The notes: generated by a model not told the origin, from the letters alone. DNA of 64,000 bases from Paludibacterium sp. B53371 (GCF_018802765.1 NZ_CP069163.1:1364001-1428000); one strand, 5' to 3'; positions 51,290-59,577 are shown, counted from the stretch's first letter. A program made the numbers and translations.

Positions 51290-51411
51290 GGCAGCAACGT
51301 CCTCATCAGGATCAGAGCAATCCCGTGACGGTCACGCCAGCCAGTGGCGGCGTGGCCGTTTGATTTGTGCGGGAAGGTCTCAGGGTAATCAGCATTCAGG
51401 GAAATACAAGA

Positions 51412-52941
51412 ATGACCGACTTAGCCATCGAGTTGATCGGCATCTGCAAGAGTTTTGGCGCCGTCGCGGCCAACCGCGATATCGAAATGAAGGTTGCCAA
51501 GGGCTCCATCCACGGCATCATCGGCGAGAACGGGGCAGGCAAATCCACCCTGATGAGTATCCTGTACGGCTACTATCAGGCGGATGCCGGCACCATTCGC
51601 GTCAATGGCAAGGAAACGCAAATCCGCAATAGCCAGGAGGCGATTCGCCTCGGTATCGGCATGGTGCATCAGCACTTCATGCTGGTCGACACGTTCACCG
51701 TGCTGGAAAACATCATTCTGGGCGCCGAAGGCGGCCTCGTGCTCAAGCACGGTGTCAAGCAGGCGCGTGCCCACCTCAAGGAACTCAACAAGGAATACGG
51801 CCTCGAGGTCGATCCGGATGCCGTCGTCGGCAAGCTCGGCGTCGGCCTGCAACAGCGCGTCGAAATCCTCAAGGCGCTGTATCGCGGCGCCGACGTGCTG
51901 ATTCTGGACGAACCGACCGCCGTACTGACCCCGCAGGAAGCCGACCATCTGTTCCGCATCCTGCGCACCCTGAAAGAGCAGGGCAAGACCGTCATCCTGA
52001 TCACCCACAAGCTGCGCGAAGTGCTGGACATCACCGATGCCGTCAGCGTAATGCGTGGCGGCATGATGGTTGGCAACGTGCGCACCGCTGATGTCAGCAA
52101 GGCCGATCTCGCCGACCTGATGGTCGGTCGCAAGGTCAACCTGCAAGTCGACAAGGCCCAGCGCGAGCCGGGTGAAGTCGTGCTGTCGGTCAAGGGACTG
52201 AACCTGGTCGATACCCGTGGCGTCGGTCTGCTGAAAGACATCAACCTGCAGGTACGAGCCGGCGAAATCGTCGGCATCGCCGGGGTGGCCGGCAATGGCC
52301 AGTCCGAACTGCTGGAAGTGCTGGCAGGCATGCAGACCAGCACCTCGGGTGAAATCATCTACAAGGGCCAGAACCTCGGCACGCTCAAGTATCGCCAGCC
52401 CAAGGCTGCCGTGCTGCGTCAGCTCGGTATTGCCCACGTGCCGGAAGACCGTTCGCGCGAGGGGCTGGTCAAGGCCTTCCCGAATTACGAGAACGCCATC
52501 CTCGGCTACCAGTGCGACAAGTCGGTCTGCCGTGGCCCGCTCTACAGCCGCAAGGCGCTGATCGAGCGCATGAACCACCTGATCCAGCAATTCGACATCC
52601 GTCCGGACAATCCCATGCTGCGTGTTGGTCTGCTGTCCGGCGGCAACCAGCAGAAGGTGGTGCTGGCACGGGAGATCCATGCCAATCCGGATCTGCTGCT
52701 GATCGGTCAGCCGACCCGTGGCGTGGACATCGGTGCCATCGAATTCATCCACCGCCGGCTGGTCGAGCTGCGCGATGCCGGCAAGGCCATCCTGCTGGTC
52801 TCGGTGGAACTGGAAGAAATCATGTCGTTGTCTGACCGCATCCTGGTGATGGCTGGTGGACAGATTACTGGCGAAATGGCCGGCAAGGACGCAACCGCCC
52901 CGGCCCTTGGCCTGTTGATGGGCGGAGGAGACAAGCATTGA
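51412..52941 (+). CDS. ABC transporter ATPase, duplicated domains (nucleoside importer)
   Basis: A 509-residue protein with two fused ATP-binding cassettes, as in sugar/nucleoside importers (NupA/YufO type). First half: Walker A GENGAGKST, Q-loop VHQHFMLV, degenerate signature LGVGLQQRVEI, Walker B VLILDEPTAVLTP. Second half: atypical Walker A GVAGNGQSELL lacking Lys-Ser/Thr, signature LSGGNQQKVVLARE, Walker B LLIGQPTRGVD. The second Walker A is degenerate, as usual in this family. ATG 51412 has AGGGA upstream. Confidence 0.93.
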   Translation: MTDLAIELIGICKSFGAVAANRDIEMKVAKGSIHGIIGENGAGKSTLMSILYGYYQADAGTIRVNGKETQIRNSQEAIRLGIGMVHQHFMLVDTFTVLENIILGAEGGLVLKHGVKQARAHLKELNKEYGLEVDPDAVVGKLGVGLQQRVEILKALYRGADVLILDEPTAVLTPQEADHLFRILRTLKEQGKTVILITHKLREVLDITDAVSVMRGGMMVGNVRTADVSKADLADLMVGRKVNLQVDKAQREPGEVVLSVKGLNLVDTRGVGLLKDINLQVRAGEIVGIAGVAGNGQSELLEVLAGMQTSTSGEIIYKGQNLGTLKYRQPKAAVLRQLGIAHVPEDRSREGLVKAFPNYENAILGYQCDKSVCRGPLYSRKALIERMNHLIQQFDIRPDNPMLRVGLLSGGNQQKVVLAREIHANPDLLLIGQPTRGVDIGAIEFIHRRLVELRDAGKAILLVSVELEEIMSLSDRILVMAGGQITGEMAGKDATAPALGLLMGGGDKH

Positions 52942-54038
52942 AGTTCGGTCAACCATCCACTTTGCCGCGTTGGGCACAGCTGACGATTCTGCCGGCGCTC
53001 AACCTGTTGGCGGCACTTCTGGTCACCGGTCTGGTGACCTGGGTCATCGGCGAAAGCCCGCTCGAATGCCTGAAAATCCTGGTGCATGGTGCGTTCGGCT
53101 ATGGTGAAGGGCTGGGTTACACCCTGTTCTACACCACCGACTTCATCTTCACCGGCCTGGCGGTCGCGGCAGCGTTCCATGCCGGCCTGTTCAACATCGG
53201 TGGTGAAGGTCAGGCCTATCTGGCCGGCCTGGGGATCACCCTGACGGTATTTGCCTTCGACAAGGTCCTGCCGTTCTGGATCCTGATGCCGCTGTGCATG
53301 ATCGCCGCGATGGCCTTCGGTGCCGCCTGGGCCTATATCCCGGCCTGGCTGCAAGCCAAGCGTGGCAGCCACATCGTGGTCACCACCATCATGTTCAACT
53401 TCATCTCCTACTCGCTGATGCTGTATCTGATCGGCCACCACCTGATCGAGCCGGGTTCGCAGAATCCGACCACCCGCGAATTCGGTCAGAACTCGTGGAT
53501 GCCGTCGATGCAGAACATCCTGGGTGGCCTGGGTATCCATATTTCCAATACCCCGCTCAACGGCACCTTCTTCCTGGCCCTGATCGCCTCCGTGCTGTTC
53601 TATCTGGTGGTCTGGCACAGCCGCTGGGGCTACGAACTGCGGACCGTGGGGACCAATGAACATGCGGCACGCTATGCCGGCATGAACGTCACCAAGGTCA
53701 TCATCCTGGCCATGTGCGCTTCCGGTGCCCTGTCCGGTCTGGCCTCGGTCAACGAACTGCTGGGCTCGACCCACCGCATGAACGTCCTGTTCACCAACGG
53801 CATCGGCTTCGTCGGTGTGGCCGTGGCGCTGATGGGCCGCAACCACCCGGTCGGCATCATCCTGTCGGCACTGCTGTTCGGCGGCCTGACCCAGGGCGGG
53901 CTGGAACTGTCGTTCGCCAAGCCGCTGATCACCCGTGAAATGGTGCTGCTGATCGAAGGTCTGGTGATCCTGTTCTGCGGCGGTCTGGAAAATCTGTTCG
54001 AGCCGATTCTGGCTTCGTTCTTCAAGCGGGGGAAATGA
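52938..54038 (+). CDS. ABC transporter permease 1 (BMP-type nucleoside importer)
   Basis: A 366-residue membrane protein with about 10 helices. The conserved FHAGLFNIGGEGQAYLAG segment and the AWAYIPAWLQAKRGSHIVVTTIMFNF loop place it in the NupB/YufP group of BPD_transp_2 permeases. The start appears to be a TTG at 52938 that overlaps the ATPase stop codon, with GGAGGAG in front, which implies translational coupling. Permease 2 follows 1 bp after its stop. Confidence 0.92.
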   Translation: MKFGQPSTLPRWAQLTILPALNLLAALLVTGLVTWVIGESPLECLKILVHGAFGYGEGLGYTLFYTTDFIFTGLAVAAAFHAGLFNIGGEGQAYLAGLGITLTVFAFDKVLPFWILMPLCMIAAMAFGAAWAYIPAWLQAKRGSHIVVTTIMFNFISYSLMLYLIGHHLIEPGSQNPTTREFGQNSWMPSMQNILGGLGIHISNTPLNGTFFLALIASVLFYLVVWHSRWGYELRTVGTNEHAARYAGMNVTKVIILAMCASGALSGLASVNELLGSTHRMNVLFTNGIGFVGVAVALMGRNHPVGIILSALLFGGLTQGGLELSFAKPLITREMVLLIEGLVILFCGGLENLFEPILASFFKRGK

Positions 54039-54039
54039 C

Positions 54040-55005
54040 ATGGATCAGTACATCAGCCTGCTGGCGTCGACCATTCGCGTGGCCACGCCCCTGGTGCTGG
54101 CCGCACTGGCCGGCCTGTTCTCCGAACGCTCCGGTGTCGTCGACATCGGCCTGGAAGGCAAGATGCTCACCGCCGCCTTTGCCAGTGCCGCGGTCGCCTT
54201 CTACACCGGCAACCCCTGGCTGGGCCTGCTGGCCGGCATGATCGCCGCCACGCTGCTGTCCATGCTGCACGCACTGGTCTCCGTGACCTACAACGGCAAC
54301 CAGCTGATTTCCGGCATGGCCGTCAACACCATTGCCTCCGGGATCACGCCGGTACTGGGACTCGCCATGTTCCAGCAGGGCGGCAACTCGCCGCAGCTGG
54401 ACGATGTGGCGCGCTTCCACGAAATCACACTGCCGTTCGCCGACTCGGTGGCCAATGTGCCGGTACTGGGGCCGATCTACAGTGGCCTGATTTCCGGGCA
54501 TTGCATCCTGGTCTATCTGACCTTCCTGATCGTGCTGCCCCTGGTGACCTGGACCGTCTACCAGAGCCGCTTCGGCCTGCGTCTGCGCGCCGTGGGGGAA
54601 AACCCGCATGCGGCCGACACCGCCGGTATTTCCGTGGCACGCATCCGCTATCTGGCGCTGCTGTGCAACGGCATGCTGTGTGGCATGGCCGGTGCCTTCC
54701 TGTCGGTCTATCAGACAGGTTCCTTCATCAAGGAAATGACCGCCGGCAAGGGCTTCCTGGCTCTGGCGGCACTGATCTTCGGCAAATGGCGTCCGACCTA
54801 CGCCGTACTCGGCTGTCTGCTGTTCGCCTTTGCCGATGCGGTACAGATTCGTCTGGAAGGCGTGCCCCTGCCGATCATCGGCGAGATTCCGTCGCAGTTC
54901 ATCCAGGTGATTCCGTACGTGCTGACGGTATTGCTGCTGGCCGGCTTCGTCGGTCGCGCCGTGGCCCCCAAGGCGATTGGCATTCCGTTCGTCAAGTCGC
55001 GCTAA
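54040..55005 (+). CDS. ABC transporter permease 2 (BMP-type nucleoside importer)
   Basis: A 321-residue membrane protein of the same BPD_transp_2 family (NupC/YufQ type), with FSERSGVVDIGLEGKMLTAAF near the N-terminus, the NGNQLISGMAVNTIASG loop and GLRLRAVGENPHAADTAGI before the last helices. It forms the heterodimeric channel with permease 1. Last gene of the four-gene operon; a terminator follows after 25 bp. Confidence 0.92.
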   Translation: MDQYISLLASTIRVATPLVLAALAGLFSERSGVVDIGLEGKMLTAAFASAAVAFYTGNPWLGLLAGMIAATLLSMLHALVSVTYNGNQLISGMAVNTIASGITPVLGLAMFQQGGNSPQLDDVARFHEITLPFADSVANVPVLGPIYSGLISGHCILVYLTFLIVLPLVTWTVYQSRFGLRLRAVGENPHAADTAGISVARIRYLALLCNGMLCGMAGAFLSVYQTGSFIKEMTAGKGFLALAALIFGKWRPTYAVLGCLLFAFADAVQIRLEGVPLPIIGEIPSQFIQVIPYVLTVLLLAGFVGRAVAPKAIGIPFVKSR

Positions 55006-55027
55006 GCCGCACTTCGACTCCCAGGAC

Positions 55028-55060
55028 AAAACGCCGGCTGGATTCAGCCGGCGTTTTTTT
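55028..55060 (+). terminator. Terminator of the BMP transporter operon
   Basis: AAAACGCCGGCTG-GATT-CAGCCGGCGTTTT with further T residues; a 13-bp stem with a tetraloop. Confidence 0.92.
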
Positions 55061-55174
55061 ATCTTCGCCAGCCGGCGAAGATTGGCAGATTGGCGATATT
55101 GCTTGTCAGGATTTGTTTTCCCTGCCGCTCTAGAATGAGAACGTGATTCATTTACCTGCAAGCGATTGATTTTC

Positions 55175-56407
55175 ATGAAAACCCTGACACCTGCCCTGGA
55201 TGGCCAGACTGCCGGCAAAGCCGCTGGTGGCCTGGCGGTGGCCGTACTGGCGGCCATCAGCTTCTCCCACTTGCTCAACGACATGATGCAGTCTCTGATC
55301 TTTGCGCTCTACCCGATGCTCAAGACCGCGCATCAACTGAGCTTTGCACAGATCGGCCTGATCACGCTGACCTACCAGATCACTGCCTCCCTGCTGCAGC
55401 CACTGGTCGGGCTCTATACCGACAAACACCCCCAGCCCTATTCACTGGCCATCGGCATGGGCAGCACCCTCTGCGGACTGATGCTGCTGTCGTCGGCGCA
55501 GAGCATGCCTTCGCTGCTGCTGGCCTCCGCCATGGTCGGCATGGGGTCGTCCATCTTCCACCCCGAGTCCTCGCGCGTGGCGCGCATGGCCTCCGGCGGC
55601 CGTCACGGCCTGGCGCAATCCGTGTTCCAGGTCGGCGGTAACCTGGGTTCTTCGCTTGGTCCCCTGCTGGCCGCCTGGATCATCCTGCCGCGCGGGCAGG
55701 GCAGCGTTGCCTGGTTCGGACTGGCCGCCCTGATCGGTATGGTGGTGCTCTCCGGCGTAGGCAACTGGTACCGCCATCATCAGCGCACCCAGGCCAAAAA
55801 GGCGGCCAGTGCCGCGCTGTATGGCGAAGGCCTGTCGCGCGGACGCGTACTGTTCTCGCTGTTCATTCTGGCGATGCTGATCTTCTCCAAGTACTTCTAC
55901 CTGTCCAGTCTGACCAGCTATTACACCTTCTACCTGATCAGCAAGTTCCAGCTCAGCGTACAGTCGGCGCAGATGCATCTTTTCCTGTTCCTGTTTGCCG
56001 TTGCCGCCGGCACCCTGATCGGCGGACCGATCGGAGACCGAATCGGACGCAAACGCGTCATCTGGGTCTCCATCCTGGGCGTGGCCCCCTTCACCCTGTT
56101 GATGCCCTATGCCAACCTGTTCTGGACGGAAGTGCTGTCCGTGGTGATTGGCCTGGTACTGGCCTCGGCCTTCTCCGCCATTCTGATCTATGCCCAGGAA
56201 CTGGTCCCGGGCAAGGTCGGGGCCATTTCCGGCCTGTTCTTCGGCTTTGCCTTTGGCATGGGCGGGCTCGGTGCCGCTGCACTGGGTATGCTGGCAGATC
56301 GCACCGATATTTTCTTCGTGTACCACGTCTGTGCCTTCTTGCCCCTGCTGGGTTTGCTGACCATGTTCCTGCCGGATTTGCATCGCATGCGCCAACAAAA
56401 GGCGTGA
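55175..56407 (+). CDS. fsr: Fosmidomycin-resistance-like MFS exporter
   Basis: A 410-residue, 12-helix MFS protein closely resembling E. coli Fsr. Shared blocks include SFSHLLNDMMQSLIFALYPM, FHPESSRVARMASGGRHGLA and QSVFQVGGNLGSSLGPLLAA. These are distinctive for Fsr among MFS proteins. The ATG at 55175 is preferred over a TTG three codons earlier. The natural substrate is unknown. It lies directly upstream of the small secreted protein array; no terminator is evident between them. Confidence 0.9.
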   Translation: MKTLTPALDGQTAGKAAGGLAVAVLAAISFSHLLNDMMQSLIFALYPMLKTAHQLSFAQIGLITLTYQITASLLQPLVGLYTDKHPQPYSLAIGMGSTLCGLMLLSSAQSMPSLLLASAMVGMGSSIFHPESSRVARMASGGRHGLAQSVFQVGGNLGSSLGPLLAAWIILPRGQGSVAWFGLAALIGMVVLSGVGNWYRHHQRTQAKKAASAALYGEGLSRGRVLFSLFILAMLIFSKYFYLSSLTSYYTFYLISKFQLSVQSAQMHLFLFLFAVAAGTLIGGPIGDRIGRKRVIWVSILGVAPFTLLMPYANLFWTEVLSVVIGLVLASAFSAILIYAQELVPGKVGAISGLFFGFAFGMGGLGAAALGMLADRTDIFFVYHVCAFLPLLGLLTMFLPDLHRMRQQKA

Positions 56408-56461
56408 TCAGCGTCGGTATTTTGTTTCTTTTAGGTAAACTATAAGGTGAATATATTGGTG

Positions 56462-56490
56462 TTTATTGTCTTTTCCGATGCATGTATAGT
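56462..56490 (+). promoter_or_regulatory. Conserved promoter, small-protein gene copy 1
   Basis: TTTATT (56462-56467), 17-bp spacer, TATAGT (56485-56490). Both hexamers, the spacing and the flank GCATGTATAGTTTGAC are shared by all four copies, while the spacer varies. Confidence 0.6.
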
Positions 56491-56552
56491 TTGACTCATG
56501 CCACACCGCACTGATGGTGCCGCAATCCAGACAACTGATAAGGAACAAGACC

Positions 56553-56768
56553 ATGAAAACCCTGACCATGATGATCGCCACGATGACCCTCTCCGCCGCA
56601 GCCTTTGCCGGTGGCCAGGTGACCGAGTCTACTGTCCAGGTTCGCCTGGGCAAGCCGGTGCAAGACACCGTGCAAATGACCACGGTGTCGGGCAGCAATG
56701 ACACCGCTGCCAGTGACAAGGCGCAAGACGTACGCGGCTGGCGCCAGGACTACAGCGGCCGTCATTAA
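56553..56768 (+). CDS. Small secreted protein, array copy 1
   Basis: A 71-residue protein with AAGGA upstream of its ATG. The signal peptide KTLTMMIATMTLSAAAFAGG is predicted to be cut after Ala-Phe-Ala, leaving about 52 residues: a short beta-prone segment (VTESTVQVRLGKPVQDTVQ), a Ser/Asp/Ala-rich middle, and a conserved basic-aromatic end VRGWRQDYSGRH. There are no cysteines, so no disulfides or lipid anchor. Each gene in the array has its own promoter and terminator. I recognise no family; a periplasmic or secreted stress peptide is one possibility. An in-frame ATG at 56514 lies upstream but would spoil the signal peptide. Confidence 0.75.
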   Translation: MKTLTMMIATMTLSAAAFAGGQVTESTVQVRLGKPVQDTVQMTTVSGSNDTAASDKAQDVRGWRQDYSGRH

Positions 56769-56783
56769 TATGCCGCTGATCCC

Positions 56784-56812
56784 AAAAAAACCCGGTGCGA
56801 CCGGGTTTTTTT
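56784..56812 (+). terminator. Terminator, array copy 1
   Basis: AAAAACCCGGT-GCG-ACCGGGTTTTTTT; the same hairpin follows copies 2 and 3. Confidence 0.9.
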
Positions 56813-56892
56813 ATGCCCGTTACGCCAGGGTGTCGTCAGCATGTCGAGAGTATTGTTTCGTATGAGTGAACAGGTAAGACAATAAAGTGATA

Positions 56893-56921
56893 TTTATTGC
56901 CTAAAACGATGCATGTATAGT
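56893..56921 (+). promoter_or_regulatory. Conserved promoter, small-protein gene copy 2
   Basis: TTTATT (56893-56898), 17 bp, TATAGT (56916-56921), as in copy 1. Confidence 0.6.
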
Positions 56922-56983
56922 TTGACTCATGCCACACCGCACTGATGGTGCCGCAATCCAAACAACAGATAAGGAACAAGACC

Positions 56984-57199
56984 ATGAAAACCCTGACCAT
57001 GATGATCGCCACGATGAGCCTCTCCGCCGCAGCCTTTGCCGGTGGCCAGGTGACCGAGTCCACTGTCCAGGTCCGCCTGGGCAAGCCGGTGCAAGACACC
57101 GTGCAAATGACCACGGTGTCGGGCAGCAATGACACCGCTGCCAGTGACAAGGCGCAAGACGTACGCGGCTGGCGCCAGGACTACAGCGGCCGTCATTAA
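56984..57199 (+). CDS. Small secreted protein, array copy 2
   Basis: 71 residues, identical to copy 1 except for one Thr-to-Ser change inside the signal peptide (IATMSLSAAAFA). The mature sequence is therefore unchanged, pointing to a recent duplication or gene conversion. It carries the same leader, ribosome-binding site and terminator. The identical mature product suggests selection for dosage or very recent copying; neutral duplication cannot be excluded. Confidence 0.75.
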   Translation: MKTLTMMIATMSLSAAAFAGGQVTESTVQVRLGKPVQDTVQMTTVSGSNDTAASDKAQDVRGWRQDYSGRH

Positions 57200-57214
57200 T
57201 ATGCCGCTGATCCC

Positions 57215-57243
57215 CAAAAAACCCGGTGCGACCGGGTTTTTTT
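57215..57243 (+). terminator. Terminator, array copy 2
   Basis: AAAAAACCCGGT-GCG-ACCGGGTTTTTTT, same hairpin as copy 1. Confidence 0.9.
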
Positions 57244-57323
57244 ATGCCTGTTACGCCAGGGTGTCGTCAGCATGTCGAGATTATTGTTTCGCATTGGTGA
57301 ACAAGTAATAAAATAAAGTGATA

Positions 57324-57352
57324 TTTATTGCCTTAATTGATGCATGTATAGT
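57324..57352 (+). promoter_or_regulatory. Conserved promoter, small-protein gene copy 3
   Basis: TTTATT (57324-57329), 17 bp, TATAGT (57347-57352), with the same flanks as the other copies. Confidence 0.6.
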
Positions 57353-57414
57353 TTGACTCATGCCACACCGCACTGATGGTGCCGCAATCCAAACAATTGA
57401 TAAGGAACAAAACC

Positions 57415-57630
57415 ATGAAAACCCTGACCATGATGATCGCCACGATGACCCTCTCCGCCGCTGCGCTTGCCGGTGGCCTGGATAATGATTCCGCTGTTCA
57501 CCAGCAAATGAGCAAATCGTCCCCGCATGCTGCACAGGCCTCGAACGATGTGAGTACCTTTGGCAACCCGGTCAGTGACCAAGCGGAAGCAGCGATGGCA
57601 GGCCATCCTGCACATAACAGCCGTCGCTAA
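57415..57630 (+). CDS. Small secreted protein, array copy 3 (divergent mature part)
   Basis: Also exactly 71 residues with nearly the same signal peptide (KTLTMMIATMTLSAAALAGG), but the mature part is almost unrelated: DNDSAVHQQMSKSSPHAAQA, then ASNDVSTFGNPVSDQAEAAM, then AGHPAHNSRR. Only a Ser-Asp-X-Ala step and the basic C-terminus recall the other copies. It has four His and no aromatic-basic VRGWRQD motif. Promoter, leader and terminator are conserved, so it is likely expressed under the same control. It could be a diversified family member or a drifting copy; the intact frame and equal length argue for function. Confidence 0.65.
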   Translation: MKTLTMMIATMTLSAAALAGGLDNDSAVHQQMSKSSPHAAQASNDVSTFGNPVSDQAEAAMAGHPAHNSRR

Positions 57631-57642
57631 GATGGCCCGACT

Positions 57643-57669
57643 AAAAAACCCGGTGCGACCGGGTTTTTT
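57643..57669 (+). terminator. Terminator, array copy 3
   Basis: AAAAAACCCGGT-GCG-ACCGGGTTTTTT. The following 57670-57880 is about 140 bp longer than the corresponding spacer of other copies and shows no gene. Confidence 0.9.
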
Positions 57670-57895
57670 AATGCCTGCCAGTCTTGAAGGGGGAGAAGAG
57701 GATGCCGCTGGTCTGGTCTCCGGGCTCGGTAGCCTGAACAAGGTACATGGGGCAGATCCATCCTGTGCCATCAGGTTGATGCGGTTGTCATGGGGTGTGT
57801 TTGCTGCAGAGACCAGAAACAATGAGGGCAAGCAGCTGGCTTTTCAACCGTGATATTGTTTCTCTATAAGAAATAAAGAAGTGAATAAATTGATA

Positions 57896-57924
57896 TTTAT
57901 TGCCATAAATATAGCATGTATAGT
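57896..57924 (+). promoter_or_regulatory. Conserved promoter, small-protein gene copy 4
   Basis: TTTATT (57896-57901), 17 bp, TATAGT (57919-57924), with the same flanks. Confidence 0.6.
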
Positions 57925-57986
57925 TTGACCCATGCCTCACCGCACTGATGGTGCCGCAATCCAAACAACTGATAAGGAACAAGACC

Positions 57987-58202
57987 ATGAAAACCCTGAC
58001 CCTGATGATCGCAACGTTGTCCCTCTCTGCCGCAGCCTTTGCCGGTGGCCAAGTGACCGAGTCCACTGTCCAGGTCCGCCTGGGCAAGCCGGTGCAAGAT
58101 ACCGTGCAAACCACGACGGTTTCCAGCAGCAAAGAAACCATGGCCAATGACAAGGCAGGCGATGTACGCGGCTGGCGCCAGGACTTCAGCGGCCGTCACT
58201 GA
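57987..58202 (+). CDS. Small secreted protein, array copy 4
   Basis: 71 residues, clearly homologous to copies 1 and 2 throughout: signal peptide KTLTLMIATLSLSAAAFAGG, identical QVTESTVQVRLGKPVQDTVQ, a variable middle (TTTVSSSKETMANDKAGD) and the conserved end VRGWRQDFSGRH with Tyr changed conservatively to Phe. The pattern of change (variable middle, fixed ends) indicates which parts matter: the N-terminal beta-like segment and the basic-aromatic tail. Upstream elements match the other copies. Function unknown. Confidence 0.75.
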   Translation: MKTLTLMIATLSLSAAAFAGGQVTESTVQVRLGKPVQDTVQTTTVSSSKETMANDKAGDVRGWRQDFSGRH

Positions 58203-58210
58203 GACAAAGC

Positions 58211-58241
58211 AAAAAAAACCCGGGATTCCCGGGTTTTTTTT
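58211..58241 (+). terminator. Terminator, array copy 4
   Basis: AAAAAACCCGGG-ATT-CCCGGGTTTTTTTT; a related hairpin with a different loop from copies 1-3. It also faces the convergent gene at 58256. Confidence 0.9.
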
Positions 58242-58255
58242 CGTCTGAAGAATCC

Positions 58256-59173
58256 TCAGGGGGTATTTTTGCCGGAGGTCGTGACGGTTGGCGTCAGCAG
58301 ACACTGCCCGCTGACCTGGCCGGTACGCACCCCGGCAATCGACATATTGGCATTCAGCGTGCCGGCGGGCAGGTCGATCTGATAGTCATTGTTGGACTGA
58401 TCCAGCGTCAGACTGAAGCGGACCAGCTGTGGATTGACTGTCACCTGATGCACCCGGATCGGCACCAGATCCGGACGGCGGATCGAGCCGTTATTTTCGT
58501 CAATGATGAAGACGATATCCGACATCTTCAGCGGGATATCGCTCGAATCATTCAGTCGCAGCGAGCGGGAGCACTTGGCGCTGATCAGGGGATGAATCAC
58601 GTGCCCGGCACTGAGCGCGCTGAAACGCAGCGAGGCAGCGGCAAAAATGGTGCTGCCATCCTCACCGTTGTGCCCCTGGCACTCCTGGATGATGCGCGTG
58701 GTACCGAGATCCCATTGATAGTGCAGATCCGTATAGCTGTGCGCCCCCTTGCCGGCCGCGCTCGCCAGACGATAGCTGCCATCCACCGTGATGGTGGGCG
58801 GGCCGAAATGATGCATGGCCCAATTGAACAAATTGCCGCAATGATCCGCCTGACTGTCTTCGCCGGGTGAATAAATGGTGAGTTGCTGCGCGGGTTGGCC
58901 ATCGACCTTGTTATCCAGTGTCGCCTGCCAGTCGATCCCGTCGAGCTTGAACGCCTGAATCCGGTCATGCGATGTGTTGCCGCTCTGCTTGCCCAGATAG
59001 CTGACCCAGCCACGATCCTGCCAGATCGCCGAAGACGGGGCCTGATACCAGTCGAGTTGTTGCCAAAACAGCGCATCGCCCAGCCACTCGGGCAAGGTGC
59101 GCCCGGCCGCCAGGCTGCTGCCTGTCCAGACGCTGATGACCAGCAGCGCCAGTGTTGTCCATTTATTCTTCAT
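58256..59173 (-). CDS. Secreted hypothetical protein
   Basis: A 305-residue protein with a signal peptide (LALLVISVWTGSSLAAG). The mature part has two apparent halves: residues about 20-190 with aromatic-rich segments (LFWQQLDWYQAPSSAIW, LFNWAMHHFGPPTITVDGSY), and a beta-rich C-terminal half with repeated hydrophobic/polar alternation (VHQVTVNPQLVRFSLTLDQ, YQIDLPAGTLNANMSIAGV). Cysteines in DHCGNLF, QECQGH, AKCSR and GQCLL could form two disulfides. I do not recognise a family. It converges on the small-protein array. Confidence 0.65.
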   Translation of the reverse strand: MKNKWTTLALLVISVWTGSSLAAGRTLPEWLGDALFWQQLDWYQAPSSAIWQDRGWVSYLGKQSGNTSHDRIQAFKLDGIDWQATLDNKVDGQPAQQLTIYSPGEDSQADHCGNLFNWAMHHFGPPTITVDGSYRLASAAGKGAHSYTDLHYQWDLGTTRIIQECQGHNGEDGSTIFAAASLRFSALSAGHVIHPLISAKCSRSLRLNDSSDIPLKMSDIVFIIDENNGSIRRPDLVPIRVHQVTVNPQLVRFSLTLDQSNNDYQIDLPAGTLNANMSIAGVRTGQVSGQCLLTPTVTTSGKNTP

Positions 59174-59328
59174 GTTTTCAAATGGTTGCGGTTCCGTCCT
59201 GACCCGTGACTGCCTCGCAGCCAGCGGACGGAGCGTTGAAAAGATCGTGAGTGTAGCAGGGCGTCAATCGCCTCACCATGACAAAAATCGACCCCGGTGT
59301 CCGGGGCCGATGGGGGGCGGTCAGTGGC

Positions 59329-59577
59329 TCAGCGTTCAGAGGGCGATGCCTGTACCTGCGCCTGACGCCGCTGCCAGGCGCAGTCGGCGATTTGATGCAG
59401 GATGGCGGAGGCGACGGCGGTCTTTTCATTACTGAGCGCCACCCGCATGGCCTGACCCAGTTGCCTGATCCTGGCCTCGGAACAGTCCGGTGTCGGGTGG
59501 CAATCAGACGCCAGTACCGGCGGGCTGGCGAAGACCAGCAGCCACAGGCTGGCAAGGGGGAAATGCAATCGGGACAT
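59329..59577 (-). CDS. Small secreted Cys-containing hypothetical protein
   Basis: From the ATG at 59575-59577 (AAAGG six bases upstream) the product is 82 residues with signal peptide MSRLHFPLASLWLLVFASPPVLAS. The mature part is mostly helical, with three cysteines: two in DCHPTPDCSEARI and one in ADCAWQRR. It lies 155 bp downstream of the 58256-59173 gene's start on the same strand and could be upstream in its transcript. No family recognised. Confidence 0.6.
   Translation of the reverse strand: MSRLHFPLASLWLLVFASPPVLASDCHPTPDCSEARIRQLGQAMRVALSNEKTAVASAILHQIADCAWQRRQAQVQASPSER

Larger units (their letters stand above)
56460..57321 (+). repeat. Tandem duplication of a 431-bp unit
   Basis: Segments 56460-56890 and 56891-57321 are nearly identical along their coding, leader and terminator parts; gene starts (56553, 56984, 57415) and terminator stems (56790, 57221) are exactly 431 bp apart. 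The third unit keeps the upstream part and signal-peptide coding region but has diverged afterwards. A fourth lies 572 bp further on. Confidence 0.9.

Noticed and set aside
57358-57853. Frames of 157 and 97 codons on both strands around array copy 3
   Set aside because: They run through the terminator and promoter elements of the array, and no coding feature is visible.
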